Source: Rhipidocladum racemiflorum (taxonomy: Eukaryota > Streptophyta > Magnoliopsida > Poales > Poaceae). From it: 64,000 bases of DNA. Shown in pieces: positions 48,035 to 58,438 of this stretch (positions are counted from its first letter, which is position 1; each line of letters starts with the position of its first letter). The notes beneath the pieces are model-generated. The model was given only the letters and a program-made list of their open reading frames with translations, was not told the origin of the DNA and searched no databases. The translations under genes and the position numbers were made by a program. Location: the NCBI GenBank assembly GCA_036346355.1, contig CM070581.1, forward strand, positions 48,937,849-49,001,848, read 5' to 3'.

Positions 48035-48483
48035 TAAATAACAGTGAGGCGGTGAGGATTCCAGCGTGGCTGATTTTCTGGCCGGCGGCGTTGTTTCCGG
48101 TGATGGCGAGGTTTTCAGTGAGGCGGTGAGGTTTTCGGCGGGATTTGTGGCGAGGTGGTGAGGTTCTCGTGGGGTTTCCGGCGAGACTCCACTGGCGGCC
48201 AGATTTTGCGTGAAGTGTCCGGTCAGGTATGTATATGTTGTGTATGCTTTGTGCACAAAATACGGTTAGTATTTGTTTCATACGGCTAAATACGGTCAAG
48301 CATCTTGAAGCAACCATGGACGGTGGATCATGTCATCCTGATATGCCCCTACGGTCAGAATATCCGCCATAAATGCATATATTTGTATACAGGACTAAAA
48401 AGTAAAACTGTAGCACTTAATCAAAAATTGGAGCATGTATAATAAGATTATCTTATCTAGTTTTTAGTTTATATATATATATA
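48035..48483. other. Non-coding flank with GGTGAGG repeats
   Basis: CAGTGAGGCGGTGAGG occurs at about 48041 and 48116, with a related GCGAGGTGGTGAGG near 48151. No gene seen; (TA)n leads into the CACTA target. Confidence 0.5.
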
Positions 48484-51400
48484 CACTACAGGAATCTGTA
48501 TTATTTTCGTCGGCCAAAAACCGACGAAAATAAGGGCAAAACCGACGAAAATAGACGAAAATACACCGACGAAATTATGTTGACGAAAATACAAGTATTT
48601 TCGTCGGTTGCCGACGAAAATATAGGTATTTTCGTCGGCCATCCTAGTCGACGAAAATAATAGCCGTTAACCCGCTCGCTGACGTGGCAACTATATTTTC
48701 CTCGGCCTAGGCCGACGAAAATAAGAGCTGACGTGGCCCAGCTTATTTTCGTCGGCGAAAATGCTATTATTTTCGTCGGCCAAGGCCGACGAAAATACGA
48801 TTTTAAATTTTAAAAAAAAATACGGGAAAATATAAAAATCCTTGAAAAGTAGGAACAAGCATGAATTTTGCAACAGTTCTGTTTGGATAAGTAATACTAG
48901 GTAGGATCGCGCGTTACAACGCGCCGTATTTTTTTATGGAATGTTATACATGGTTTGAGGAGAAAAAGAAAATACTGTAACATGAAAGAATATTATTATA
49001 TCTTGATCTACTTTGCATTGGATATCAATAGGCAAAAAGATATTTAACTACACCGAAATAAGAAAGCAATGTCTACACAATATAAACATGATTGGGTGCA
49101 CGCTTTGCTATGTCGAAATATAAGTACATTGGTTTCCTTGATCTAGCATGTAATATTCTTTTCTATGATACCAACTATTCTGCTCATCATTTCTGGGAGT
49201 ATGCTTCCCCCCATTGGAGTTTCCTCATTCTTGAAGAAAATAAGGGCATAAACCATCAGGAATGTTTAATAGGCCATCATGATGATGTAAGAGCTTCAGT
49301 ATGGAATGATGTTACATCATAGAGATAGGAAACTCTAGAACAGGCAATGGCAGAACGACATCTACAAACATCCTATGAACCACAGCAACACTGGCTAGAG
49401 CATGCAGTCATTATTTTTTTAAAAAAAGCATAGGCATCATTATTAATATGAATAACTCAAAACAGAACCTACGTATAAACCTAAAGGCAGGGCTGCATAA
49501 GATTTATTTAATGGAACATCCATATTTTAAGACAAACTATTAAAACAAAACATTACATTAATTATGTAACAGATTTAGCAGTTTTGTTTAACAAAATAGT
49601 CTGGCTATTTGGGAACAGGAATAGGAAACATATACAAATAAAAGGAGATGAACTGGGTAATATAGTTGTGCAAGGAAAAAAACACTTGCCTAATTCACAT
49701 GGATCAATGAAGTTAAACCTTAGAAGGAGGATAGCCGGCAACACACTTGAGCTAAAAGCATATGCCACCTAGTATTGTGCTCCATGAAAAAGGATAACTT
49801 ATTCGAACCCCCTCTGTCGAACAAAGCATCAATCAGCAAGCTAAGATAACATTCTATGAGGTGGCATCATAATAATCAATAAGGTCATTAGCAATCATAA
49901 GGAAGGTCAAAAGCGTGTATAGACACCTTTGTGGGAAGTTACGTGTCGGAGTGGTGAGAATCATAGAACGAACCCATCATCTTAATTTGAGCAATCTAAA
50001 AATCCTTTTGCAGGTGATGTCTGCAAGTTGAAACATGGTGAGATGAATGACATGGCCACCACTTCACTACTTCAACCTTGTAAAATCAAGCGATTACGAG
50101 AACTCCGGATGAGTAACATGCTCCGGAAAGGAAGCGAAAAAGGATGCCCTTTCGTCATCTCCACAAATATGGAAAAAAGATCTGATTGAGCAATAGAGGA
50201 ACTCCATCGGTGCAGTTCTAGCATCATAATGAAACAAACAAACACTAAGTCACAACAAAGAATATTTTCAAGGTAAAAAAGATCAACGATGAACTATAGG
50301 ATGATGGCTACCTAAACAAAAAAAAACTATAGGTAAGCATCATCTGAACTAAACAATGGCAACGGTAGCCAACCTAAACCTATAATGTCACCAACAATAT
50401 AGTTGTAACTATAAATCTGAGGATATGCCCCCAACTGGCAAGGAAAATTAAATAAAGAATGCATAAAACAGCTAGAAGAATATAGATTTTATGACTCATC
50501 TATGAAAGAAGGCTGCTTTGCGACAAAGAGAGATAACACACATGATCCAAGAATAGGCTAGATGGCTTCAGCTGTGTAGAACAATTAATTCATCCAAAGG
50601 AATAAACTATGCATAATAATCCATCTATAATGGAGGCTTTCGATATAATAAGCTAAACAAGTAGGAGTCTAATGCATTAAAACTTGCACAACCTATATAG
50701 GCGAAGGCACCAAGCAAGAAAACCAGGAATTGACCTTGAAATCTAAATGTCCAACTTCAGAGAGGAGTAAACATGAACATGTTAACTTCAGCATATGTGG
50801 GATAAGCAGTATCCACAAAAGAAAACTATAAGCTGTGCAATGTGAGGACCTGAATATGTAGGAGAAACCGAGAAAATGGTTGATCGACGCTACAACAAAG
50901 AGAAATGTCAAGGAAATTACTCCGCTCTCTGTTTTTCATGGAGAAGCAGCAAATACGACACATCAATAGCATGCTAGCTATACCAACCAGGCATAATGGA
51001 CAAATGAAAGAAATTTCAAAGAAAATTGAGTTCAGAAATTAATTCAATACGATTGTACCGGATGATAATTTGAGATGCCAAAGGCAAAAGGTAGTATTCG
51101 CTACAACAACATAAATCCTCTTGCTACTTGAGTCCACCGAAGCACTCCTGCTTCCTAAAATGAGAACACAACACAACAGTGGCACCTTAGAAAGAACTCA
51201 TCATAGCACTAAAAAATTGCAGCTCAGTCTATATGCAAGGCCAAACCACACAGTCTTAGTAATAATGTATGTCTGCGCCTTTGACCAAGATTCCACCTCT
51301 TATAAGATAGTTAGTATATCAAGATTACACCAATGCGACTAGTGTTAACTAGTAATAATTTTGGTTTATTTATACACCATCACTGCATAAATATTTTTGT

Positions 51401-53464
51401 GCTCAAATTATTTAAAAGATAAAATTAAGAGTGTCTCATATTTTGTTCTAGTTCTTAAAGAGGTAAAACAGCAAGTAACAACCCACTACTAGAAATGAGA
51501 AGAAGTAGGAACATCATAGCAAGCAGTATTTAGTTGAACTTGAATGTTTTGAGCGGTAATAAAACAATCCGAAGAAAAAAAGGTGATCTATCAAGATTTC
51601 AGTATATGATGTGTTATTAGAGAAACAACACAGCGAAAACTAAGAAGCGTTGTACAAGTTACCCACAACATTCAATAATTCGATATGATAGTGTGGAAGT
51701 TGAGAAGCATATATACATTTAATTTCAGTTTTTAATTGCAGGACTTGAGTGCGTGGAGCTCACCTTTATTGTCCGATTAAGCGAGAACCGATCTGAGAAC
51801 CATTCATTCCCTGGTTCAAATGTTATTATCATGACATCAACAATTCAGAAGTAGCCGGTATACTGCAATAAATACAATAGCACAAACAATACTTGTATCA
51901 TACAGTGCAGTACAATGACCAATCGGCCATAGAAACAAAGACAAGTGAGCAAACCTGTCAGATGACCCAGGAATTGATAGTACAGTTGTGTTTTTCCCGG
52001 GTACTATAGAGTCACAGAAAAATTAAAAAAGGGGAAAATTCAGTGCCAATAAAAAAGAATAGAGTCATCAAGTTAACAAAAAGGCAAGAGAGTATGAATG
52101 CTCTTACGATGCTTTTGGTAGCATAAGAGGTGCAGGGATGATGGCATTACCAGTCCCTTCCCTAGGATCTTTTGTGTCTTGAGCACCTAACAAGATAGTT
52201 GTGAGCTCAAATAAAATGAAATCCGATAGTAAGGTTACATGGGAGTTCACGTCAATCATGGTGCTAGCAATGTAAGAGCAATTGCAATTGCGCTAGCATT
52301 CCAGCTGTTGCACCTTAAATCCTCCTTTTTCCTAGGTTCATCACTTGCTGGCATGAAAGCCATTCTAGCTCACCAATTGTTCCCAAATATCAAGAGATTT
52401 ACTTACGAAAAGCGACAGATGTTTTCATCTAACAAAAACGGACAGCAAAATTTACTTGGAAGCGGCAACACAGTGGAAGGAGCAGCCCCTTTCGCCGCCC
52501 TCATCCACGATCGATAGTCGGCGGAGTTCTTGACAAGCACCGTACTCGCATTCACCTGCGAGAAACCATTCCACCACAAATTTTTAGGGTTTATCACTCG
52601 ATCAAATGAATCCAACAAGCAGAGCCGAGATGAGGGCACGAACCTTACAAAGCGGATCCTCTTGCGGCATCCCACCGCCATGAGAAAGAGAGCAAGCAGC
52701 AAAGCGGTCAGTACGGGTTAGGGTTTTGGGGTTAAGGAAGAGGGCAAGCCGTTTACTTCTCCACCGGCTTGAGCGACTTCAAGCTCAGCTTCTTTAGCGA
52801 TTGCGGCTCCACTGGCTTGGTCCCTGCCGCCGCCATCGCCATCGCCGTCTTCGATCTCCACAAAGTCGCTTCGCTTCTCTTCTCCGCCCCTTTTTTATTT
52901 TCCCCCCAGTGTTGGTAGCTGGCGAATAGGGGGTGGGCACGCGGGACTCGGGGGCGGACCCGGCGGCCGGGGGTCAAGCGCGGGGGAGGCGGGGGCGGAC
53001 GACGTGCTGGCGGGCCCGAGGTGGCGATGAACGCGCGAAGGCGGTGGCGAGGCGGGAGGCGAGTCTTGGTGGCGGCGAGGTAAGCGAGGTGGATCAGCGG
53101 CATGGGGCGAGCACGGACGGTGTCTTGTGGCCGAGGCGGAGAAGCGCGGTCGGCGGGCGTGGCGAGGAGTAAGCGCGCACGAGGGCTGGAAAGTTTTAGC
53201 GGCCGGCGGATAGGGCAACCTATACCCATTAGTTTTAAATCGGCTTCTACCTAGCCGACGAAAATAGAATCCAATTTAAATCGACCATTCTAACCGACGA
53301 AAATAAACTTGATATTTCCGTCGGCTTATACCCAGGCTGACGAAAATAATACTATTTTCGTCGGCTCCATTTAAACCGACGATAATACTGACTATAATCG
53401 TCAGCTTGGAAAATGCCGACGAAAATAATTTAGGCCGACGAAAAAGTAACGAATTCTTGTAGTG
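48484..53464. mobile_element. Non-autonomous Pack-CACTA element (TSD ATA)
   Basis: The ends are CACTACAGGAATCTG (48484) and, on the minus strand, CACTACAAGAATTCG (53464), with 3-bp ATA on both sides (48481-48483, 53465-53467). Length 4981 bp. Both subterminal zones (48.50-48.80 and 53.24-53.45 kb) are packed with direct and inverted copies of GCCGACGAAAATA. No transposase frame exists. The interior holds PRL1-derived exon pieces on the minus strand, a GC-rich 5' part at 52.86-53.22 kb and long AT-rich, intron-like sequence (49.0-51.7 kb) with no recognised gene. Confidence 0.94.
51764..52842 (-). pseudogene. PRL1: Captured PRL1 (WD40, spliceosome-associated) exon fragments
   Basis: PRL1 is a WD40 protein of the Prp19/NTC complex acting in the nucleus. 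Four pieces occur in gene order on the minus strand. First exon: ATG at 52842, reading KPVEPQSLKKLSLKSLK, the conserved plant PRL1 N-terminus; similarity stops after SLK next to a possible GT donor. 52186-52108: AQDTKDPREGTGNAIIP.., bounded by AG and GTAAG. About 52010-51955: IVPGKNTTVLSIPGSSD, followed by GT. 51820-51764: FEPGNEWFSDRFSLNRTIK then GTGAGC, a changed version of the first WD40 repeat (family FDPGNEWFCTGSADRTIK). The exon expected after SLK and all later WD40 repeats are missing. A separate open stretch at 52702-52403 contains VNASTVLVKNSADYRSWMR and may come from another gene. Not a functional PRL1; transcription is possible but unproven. Confidence 0.8.
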
Positions 53465-53527
53465 ATATATGTATATGTATATATGTATGTATGTATGTAT
53501 ATAAGAAAATAGTTATATACCACTGGC

Positions 53528-53852
53528 AGTATGTACTCCCACTCTCAATATACCGTTTAAATGATGTTGTTATACCTTTTTATTCTTTTGAGTATACTCT
53601 AATACTGATTATAAGATACTCCAAAGTGAGTTATACGAAAAATTTCATCAAAATACACCCTTTATAGCATAATTTGTTTATATACTCTTTTTACAAACGG
53701 AAAAGGGTATATAGAAAAAAAAGGGTTCTGGTGATTTTTTTCTCAACAATGTTGCATTGTAGTATCTTAGAATTATTATTGGAGTATACTGAAAGTGATA
53801 AAAAAGTATAACACATTCCTTTAAGTGGTATAGGGAGGTGGGAGTACGTACT
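53528..53852. mobile_element. Foldback MITE 1 upstream of the extensin-like gene
   Basis: Arms of about 95 bp face each other: AGTATGTACTCCCACTCTC at the left and, reversed, AGTACGTACTCCCACCTCC at the right. Both arms continue through TATACC and AGTATACTC words with scattered mismatches. No clear TSD. Confidence 0.75.
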
Positions 53853-53867
53853 CCCAACAGAAAAGGC

Positions 53868-53871
<4 letters not shown>

Positions 53872-53900
<29 letters not shown>
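53872..53900. repeat. (TA)n microsatellite
   Basis: An uninterrupted TA run separates the two foldback elements. Confidence 0.95.
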
Positions 53901-53903
<3 letters not shown>

Positions 53904-54271
53904 GGCTAGCGTGAACTTGAGTGCACGGATCACTCCCGTGAACTCGACGGGTTTATGAAATCTAGCACTTTTTAGATTGATCCAAACCGTTCATCTTGTT
54001 CGTCTCATCAAAATCAATGTAGTGACCAAGTTTCGTATTTTTTTTTGAATTTTTAGTATTTATTTTGTATTTTTAAAAATCAGCTTTTTTGGACGCTCCA
54101 CAACTAATTAGAAGGCTGAATTTCAAAAATACTAAAAAAATTCAAAAGAAATTCAAAAAAATACAAAATTTAGTCACTAGATTGATTTTGATGAGAGGAA
54201 CAAGATGAACGGTTTGGATCGATCTAAAACGTGCTAGATTTCATAAACCCGTCGAGTTCACGCTAGCTATT
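53901..54271. mobile_element. Foldback MITE 2 with ~150-bp inverted arms
   Basis: The left arm begins AATGGCTAGCGTGAACT and the right arm, reversed, AATAGCTAGCGTGAACT. The arms stay closely matched through GACGGGTTTATGAAATCTAG and CCGTTCATCTTGTTC, leaving a loop of about 60-70 bp around 54.07-54.12 kb. It sits between TA/CT microsatellites, which hides any TSD. Confidence 0.85.
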
Positions 54272-54583
54272 CTCTCTCTATATATATCAATTTTAGTCAA
54301 TATAGAAGAGAAAAAAAGATAAAAAAGAGAACTTACTTTTATTTAATCACCAGCTTTGCAGCAGTATAGATAGATTGTTTATATACAAGAGAGAAGAAAT
54401 AATTATTACATAACATCTAAAGATAACTTTTAAAAATAATTATTATATAAATTGATTTTTAACTTATATTAGCGTTTGCCAGTGTACTTACTCTTGCGTA
54501 ATGAGCCGATCATGAGATCTGCCCTACCCGAGGCCACCTCGGAGTGCACATTTTCCAACGTTGCATCGCACAATCCTCACCAG

Positions 54584-54590
54584 ATATATA
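54584..54590 (+). promoter_or_regulatory. TATA-box candidate for the extensin-like gene
   Basis: ATATATA lies 20 bp before the first ATG (54610) and 44 bp before the second (54634). Usual plant spacing of about 30 bp to the transcription start would favour initiation of translation at the second ATG. Confidence 0.45.
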
Positions 54591-54609
54591 GAACTAGGAA
54601 ATAGCACGA

Positions 54610-55002
54610 ATGTCTAGCAAAGCCGGTAGTATCATGGCGCTCCCACACGCCCTCCTCCTCGCCTTGTTCTTCGCCTCGCCGGCCACCGCCGACGATGGCG
54701 TCGCCGCGCAGCCGCCTCCGATAGTGCAGCAGTTCTACTACTACTCCCCTCCGCCCCCGTCGCCTCCTATCAACGGCGGCAGCGTGGGCGGCTACTACTA
54801 CTCGCCACCGCCGCCATCGATGCCGTGCAACTGCGAGACGACGACGCCGGCGGCGTCCTCGCCACCGGGGATATACAACTACAGCGCACCGGGCGGGCAG
54901 TATGCGTTCTTGTCCAGGTCACACCTGCAGGCCGGTGGAAGGCTCCATGCACGGCTGATTTGTGCTGCTGCTGCCAGTCTTCTTCTTGTATGGTGGTGTT
55001 AG
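54610..55002 (+). CDS. Small secreted proline/tyrosine-rich extensin-like protein
   Basis: A single-exon frame of 130 residues. The hydrophobic stretch ALPHALLLALFFASPATA followed by DDG looks like a signal peptide with cleavage after ATA. Two extensin-type motifs, YYYSPPPPSPP and YYYSPPPPS, sit in the middle, so the mature protein is probably hydroxylated, O-glycosylated and wall-associated; paired Tyr could cross-link. A CNCE Cys pair follows. The C-terminus is a hydrophobic tail (ICAAAASLLLVWW) after small residues and basic spacer, compatible with a GPI-anchor signal. The outermost ATG is given here; the ATG at 54634 (ATGGCG context, better TATA spacing, starts MALPHALLL) may be the true start. 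Third positions are G/C-rich, as in grass genes and unlike the AT-rich surroundings. It is flanked by foldback MITEs and a CACTA element. Exact family unknown. Confidence 0.75.
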   Translation: MSSKAGSIMALPHALLLALFFASPATADDGVAAQPPPIVQQFYYYSPPPPSPPINGGSVGGYYYSPPPPSMPCNCETTTPAASSPPGIYNYSAPGGQYAFLSRSHLQAGGRLHARLICAAAASLLLVWWC

Positions 55003-55244
55003 TCATTTGCTAATGTTACTGAGATCCGTATGTATGCGTAAGCGTGCTTCAAAATTGCTTAGCCCCGTTTAGAATCGTGGATTTTCATGGGAGTCCCCGT
55101 GAGAAGTATATGTGTTGTTGGCTTGTTGCTATATCTACACGTTTGGTAAAATGGATAAACTAAGCTAGGGGAATGCATGTATGCTCTGTATTATGGAAAA
55201 TATCATAATCAAATTTTGTTTGACAAAAATGATCTTCTCACAGG

Positions 55245-57582
55245 CACTACAAGAAACAAGGAAAAATTCGTGGGCCAAAAACCCACGAATTTAGGCCAAA
55301 ACCCACGAATTTAGGTTAAATTCGTGGGCAAACCGTCGAATTTATTTCACGAATTTAACTCGACGAAATTAATCAATTAAATTCGTGGTACCATTTAATT
55401 TAAATTAAATTCGTGGGTTACTTAAAAAACCCACGAATTTAAGCTGCTAAATTGTAATTTGAAGAAACCCACGAATTTAACTGCTAAATTCGTGGGGCTG
55501 AAGAAACCCACGAATTTAACTGCTAAATTCGTGGGGCTAAAAAAACCCACGAATTTAACTTAAATTCGTGGGTACCCACGAATTTAACTATTAAATTCGT
55601 GGGTTTTAAATGGCTCACGAATTTAACAGACATTTATACAAAAAAAAATATCCATATCGATATCACACTCAATACATATACCATATCGATCACACATATA
55701 TATATCGATATGCATCTCATTCAACACAACCATCTTCACATTCAATCTTATTCAACACATCGCAATATTACCTCTACTAAAAGATTAAAACCAACCTTTT
55801 AACTCTTTAAAACCGGCTTAAAACTGTTAGCAAATCGACATGAACTCAAGAACGAAGTAGATCAAACCAAGTAAAACAGCCATCCTGAAATGATATAAAC
55901 AATGAATAAGAAACAGGTTTATCCAGTTCATCTGGTTAGGAAAAGTATTGTACTTACGCACAATGAGGCTAAATTTAGCAATGCACATTGTGCCTCTGCT
56001 TCCTCCACTTTGTTAAAGAAAACAGTGGTGAAACAAAGGCACACAGTTATGGGTCATTGTCGACAGCTCAAAGTTCATATTATCAAAACCATTCTTACAT
56101 GCAGTAAGAAGATAAACGAGCATAGTCGTACAGTTTTACCAAACAAAATGCATCAAACAATACTCTTAACTTAGGACACACAATTAGCATTTTGTGGAAG
56201 TATTACACAGGAGGCAATCTTTTTTGTTGGTTGAGATGACAAGCCGATGTCAACATCTGACAGTTTAATACATAGATTGATTGGAGCAGAGAAAAATGCA
56301 CCCATCCAAGGAAGGGATGCCCAGGGCCATCCCGAGATGCTTGGCCTCTTTAATCATGCGTGAGAATTCTGAACCCATGTTCCGACGCAATGACACAGGA
56401 ACTAGTTTTATTTCACCTGAGCGTGCAGTACTTGTTTCAATGTTGGATTACCTCAGCTTAGATCTGCCCATGACCCATATTAAATCAATATAGGTGATGA
56501 CCTAGTCTGAAACATCTGATGTCCTATCTAGTTCATGCTCTCAAATCCAAAACATCTGATGCACTATTCATAAAATGCGCCTGCTATAAGTTCCTACCCT
56601 CGGGGAGAGATGCACTTCTAAGCTTAGCACCACAATATTCAGAGCATGCACAAATTGCCCTTCCAATTCATCATATACGCACAAGACAGTCATGACTCAT
56701 GTGCAAACTATTCTTCAGATCGTGACACTACAGACAAAGAAACAACAACATCCTAGGTGTGCTTTATGCCTGGAAATACCACAATACCACGTCCATAAAA
56801 CATCTCAAGATTCTTTCGGTGTTGTGATCAGGAGTGCACATCAACAAAACCTTAAGACCTAACCATAATGCTGCATTATTGTTATGGATCCTAGACGGTT
56901 CATGGCGAGCGAATCCTACCAAGCTACCAAGGAAGAATCAATAGGAAGCTTACCAAAATAAATGAGGCTCATCCAGGGCCGAGCGCAGGCGGCGTCCAGG
57001 GCCGAGCGCAGGGCGGCGACGCCCAGGGGGAGCGGGGTGGGGTAGAAGCGCGGCGGCCTCGGCGCCAAGCGGGAGAGGGCGAGGGAGAGCGGCGCCGCGT
57101 GGGAGCCAAGGGGGACGATGGCGCCGGCCGGTAGAGGGAGAGCGGCGCCGCGTGCTGGGGGAGCAAAGACACGGGGGTAGGAGCTAGGACGGGGGCGCGG
57201 CGGCCTCGGGCGCTTGCGGGAGAGGGCGAGGGGGAGCAGCGCCGCGTGGGAGCCAAGGGGGGCGACGGCGCCGGCCGAGCGAGGGAGAGCAACATGGGGG
57301 TAGGAGCTAGGGCAAGGGAAGAAGACACACACGGGCCGGGGCTTAACCCCCCCTTTTACATTCGTGGGCTAGGCGTGCCCACGAATTTAAATAAATTCGT
57401 GCGCGCTTACAGAAGGCCGACGAATTTAAATAAATAAATTCGTGGGTATCATATTGGCCCACGAATTTAATTAAATACGTGGGTTTATTTGAAACCGACG
57501 AAATTAAATATATAAATTCGTGGGTTTTTTTTAGTCCACGAATTTAAAAAAACCCACGAATTTTCCCCTGATTCCTGTAGTG
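55245..57582. mobile_element. Second non-autonomous CACTA element
   Basis: The ends are CACTACAAGAAACAAGG (55245) and, on the minus strand, CACTACAGGAATCAGG (57582), 2338 bp. Subterminal zones (55.27-55.63 and 57.36-57.56 kb) carry many inverted and direct copies of ACCCACGAATTTA. The 3-bp flanks (AGG and TCT) do not match, so the TSD is altered. No transposase. On the minus strand 56445-56281 reads openly with IKLVPVSLRRNMGSEFSRM.., and 56033-55960 reads KVEEAEAQCALLNLASLC before GTAAGT. These look like captured exons of a gene that I do not recognise. A GC-rich tandem duplication at 57.05-57.34 kb would be the 5' side of such a transcript. Confidence 0.85.
57051..57340. repeat. ~147-bp imperfect GC-rich tandem duplication
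   Basis: CGGCGGCCTC begins at 57051 and 57198, and both copies continue with GGGAGAGGGCGAGG, CGCCGCGTGGGAGCCAAGG and GGGGTAGGAGCTAGG. It lies inside the second CACTA element. Confidence 0.8.
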
Positions 57583-57917
57583 TCTTTCAATTATTATCTT
57601 TGGTTTGCACCTACTTCCAAATGTTTATGATTCGTTTGCTTACTATACTACTTGGATGAATCTGGCACGCGTGATTTTACTCTCCGAAATTCTATGTGAA
57701 GAAACCTTTTGATTAACTAGTGCTGACGGGAAGATTTTGCACGTGTAGTTGAATCTGCAAACTTTAATAAAGCTTGCTCTTAAGCGCCTCTCTGAATGAT
57801 AAAAGGGTGGCGATTGGCTCTGGATCATGCTAATCATTCGGATTTTTACACCCTTGGATATAAATCCAACGAATCCAGCGTTTCCTCAGCATTGCTCTAT
57901 ATATAATAGAACGTTAC
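57583..57917. other. Non-coding flank between CACTA 2 and copy C
   Basis: AT-rich, no gene or repeat recognised; it ends with the GTTAC target of copy C. Confidence 0.6.
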
Positions 57918-58158
57918 TGTTGTAAAACGAGTAGTTCACCCACGTCGAACACCGGCAATCAACGAGAACACAAGAACACAAGAACAAGAGACACAAGATA
58001 TAGGGTGGAGCTCTCTCTTCTTTATTGATCAATGTGTGTAAATACAATGGGAGGCACCCGGTATATATATAACAGTCTCCTCAAGGAGAGTTCGGATTCG
58101 CCCACATATTAAGAGATAGACTCCTAACCGAATACGGTTAGGAGGTTATCTCATAACA
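57918..58158 (-). mobile_element. 3' LTR of copy C
   Basis: It runs TGTTGTAAAACGAG to CTCATAACA in + coordinates, 241 bp. A TATA-like run lies near 58061-58070. Confidence 0.95.
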
Positions 58159-58172
58159 CTTCCCCTTGGGCG
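58159..58172 (-). other. Polypurine tract of copy C
   Basis: The minus strand reads CGCCCAAGGGGAAG directly before the 3' LTR. Confidence 0.85.
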
Positions 58173-58438
58173 ATTTCCGCGTAATGCATATGTCTCATTA
58201 AAAACTCCACTCAAAAACCCAGTGGGAAAAAAGAGATGGAGAAAAGAGTACATCACACTCGCTCTCTATGTTGCATTTATTGCCTCATTAAAAACCTTTA
58301 TGTGAGAAACATCAGGAAAACTCACAAAGGAAAAAAGAGTACAACTTATGATCTTCAGGATCATGCAAAGGGATTATGGTTCAGGGGTTTACTTCCCCTG
58401 AACTATGCAAATCTCTAAGCCGCCTCATTCCAATGTCA

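Noticed and set aside
48484..48800. CRISPR-like array of short repeats
   Set aside because: Spacing is irregular and repeats alternate in orientation; the CACTA ends and 3-bp TSD explain it.
51764..52842. Functional PRL1 gene
   Set aside because: Only N-terminal pieces exist, the WD40 repeats are missing, and everything lies within a CACTA element.
55242..57585. A 3-bp TSD for the second CACTA element
   Set aside because: The flanks are AGG and TCT; no match, so none is claimed.
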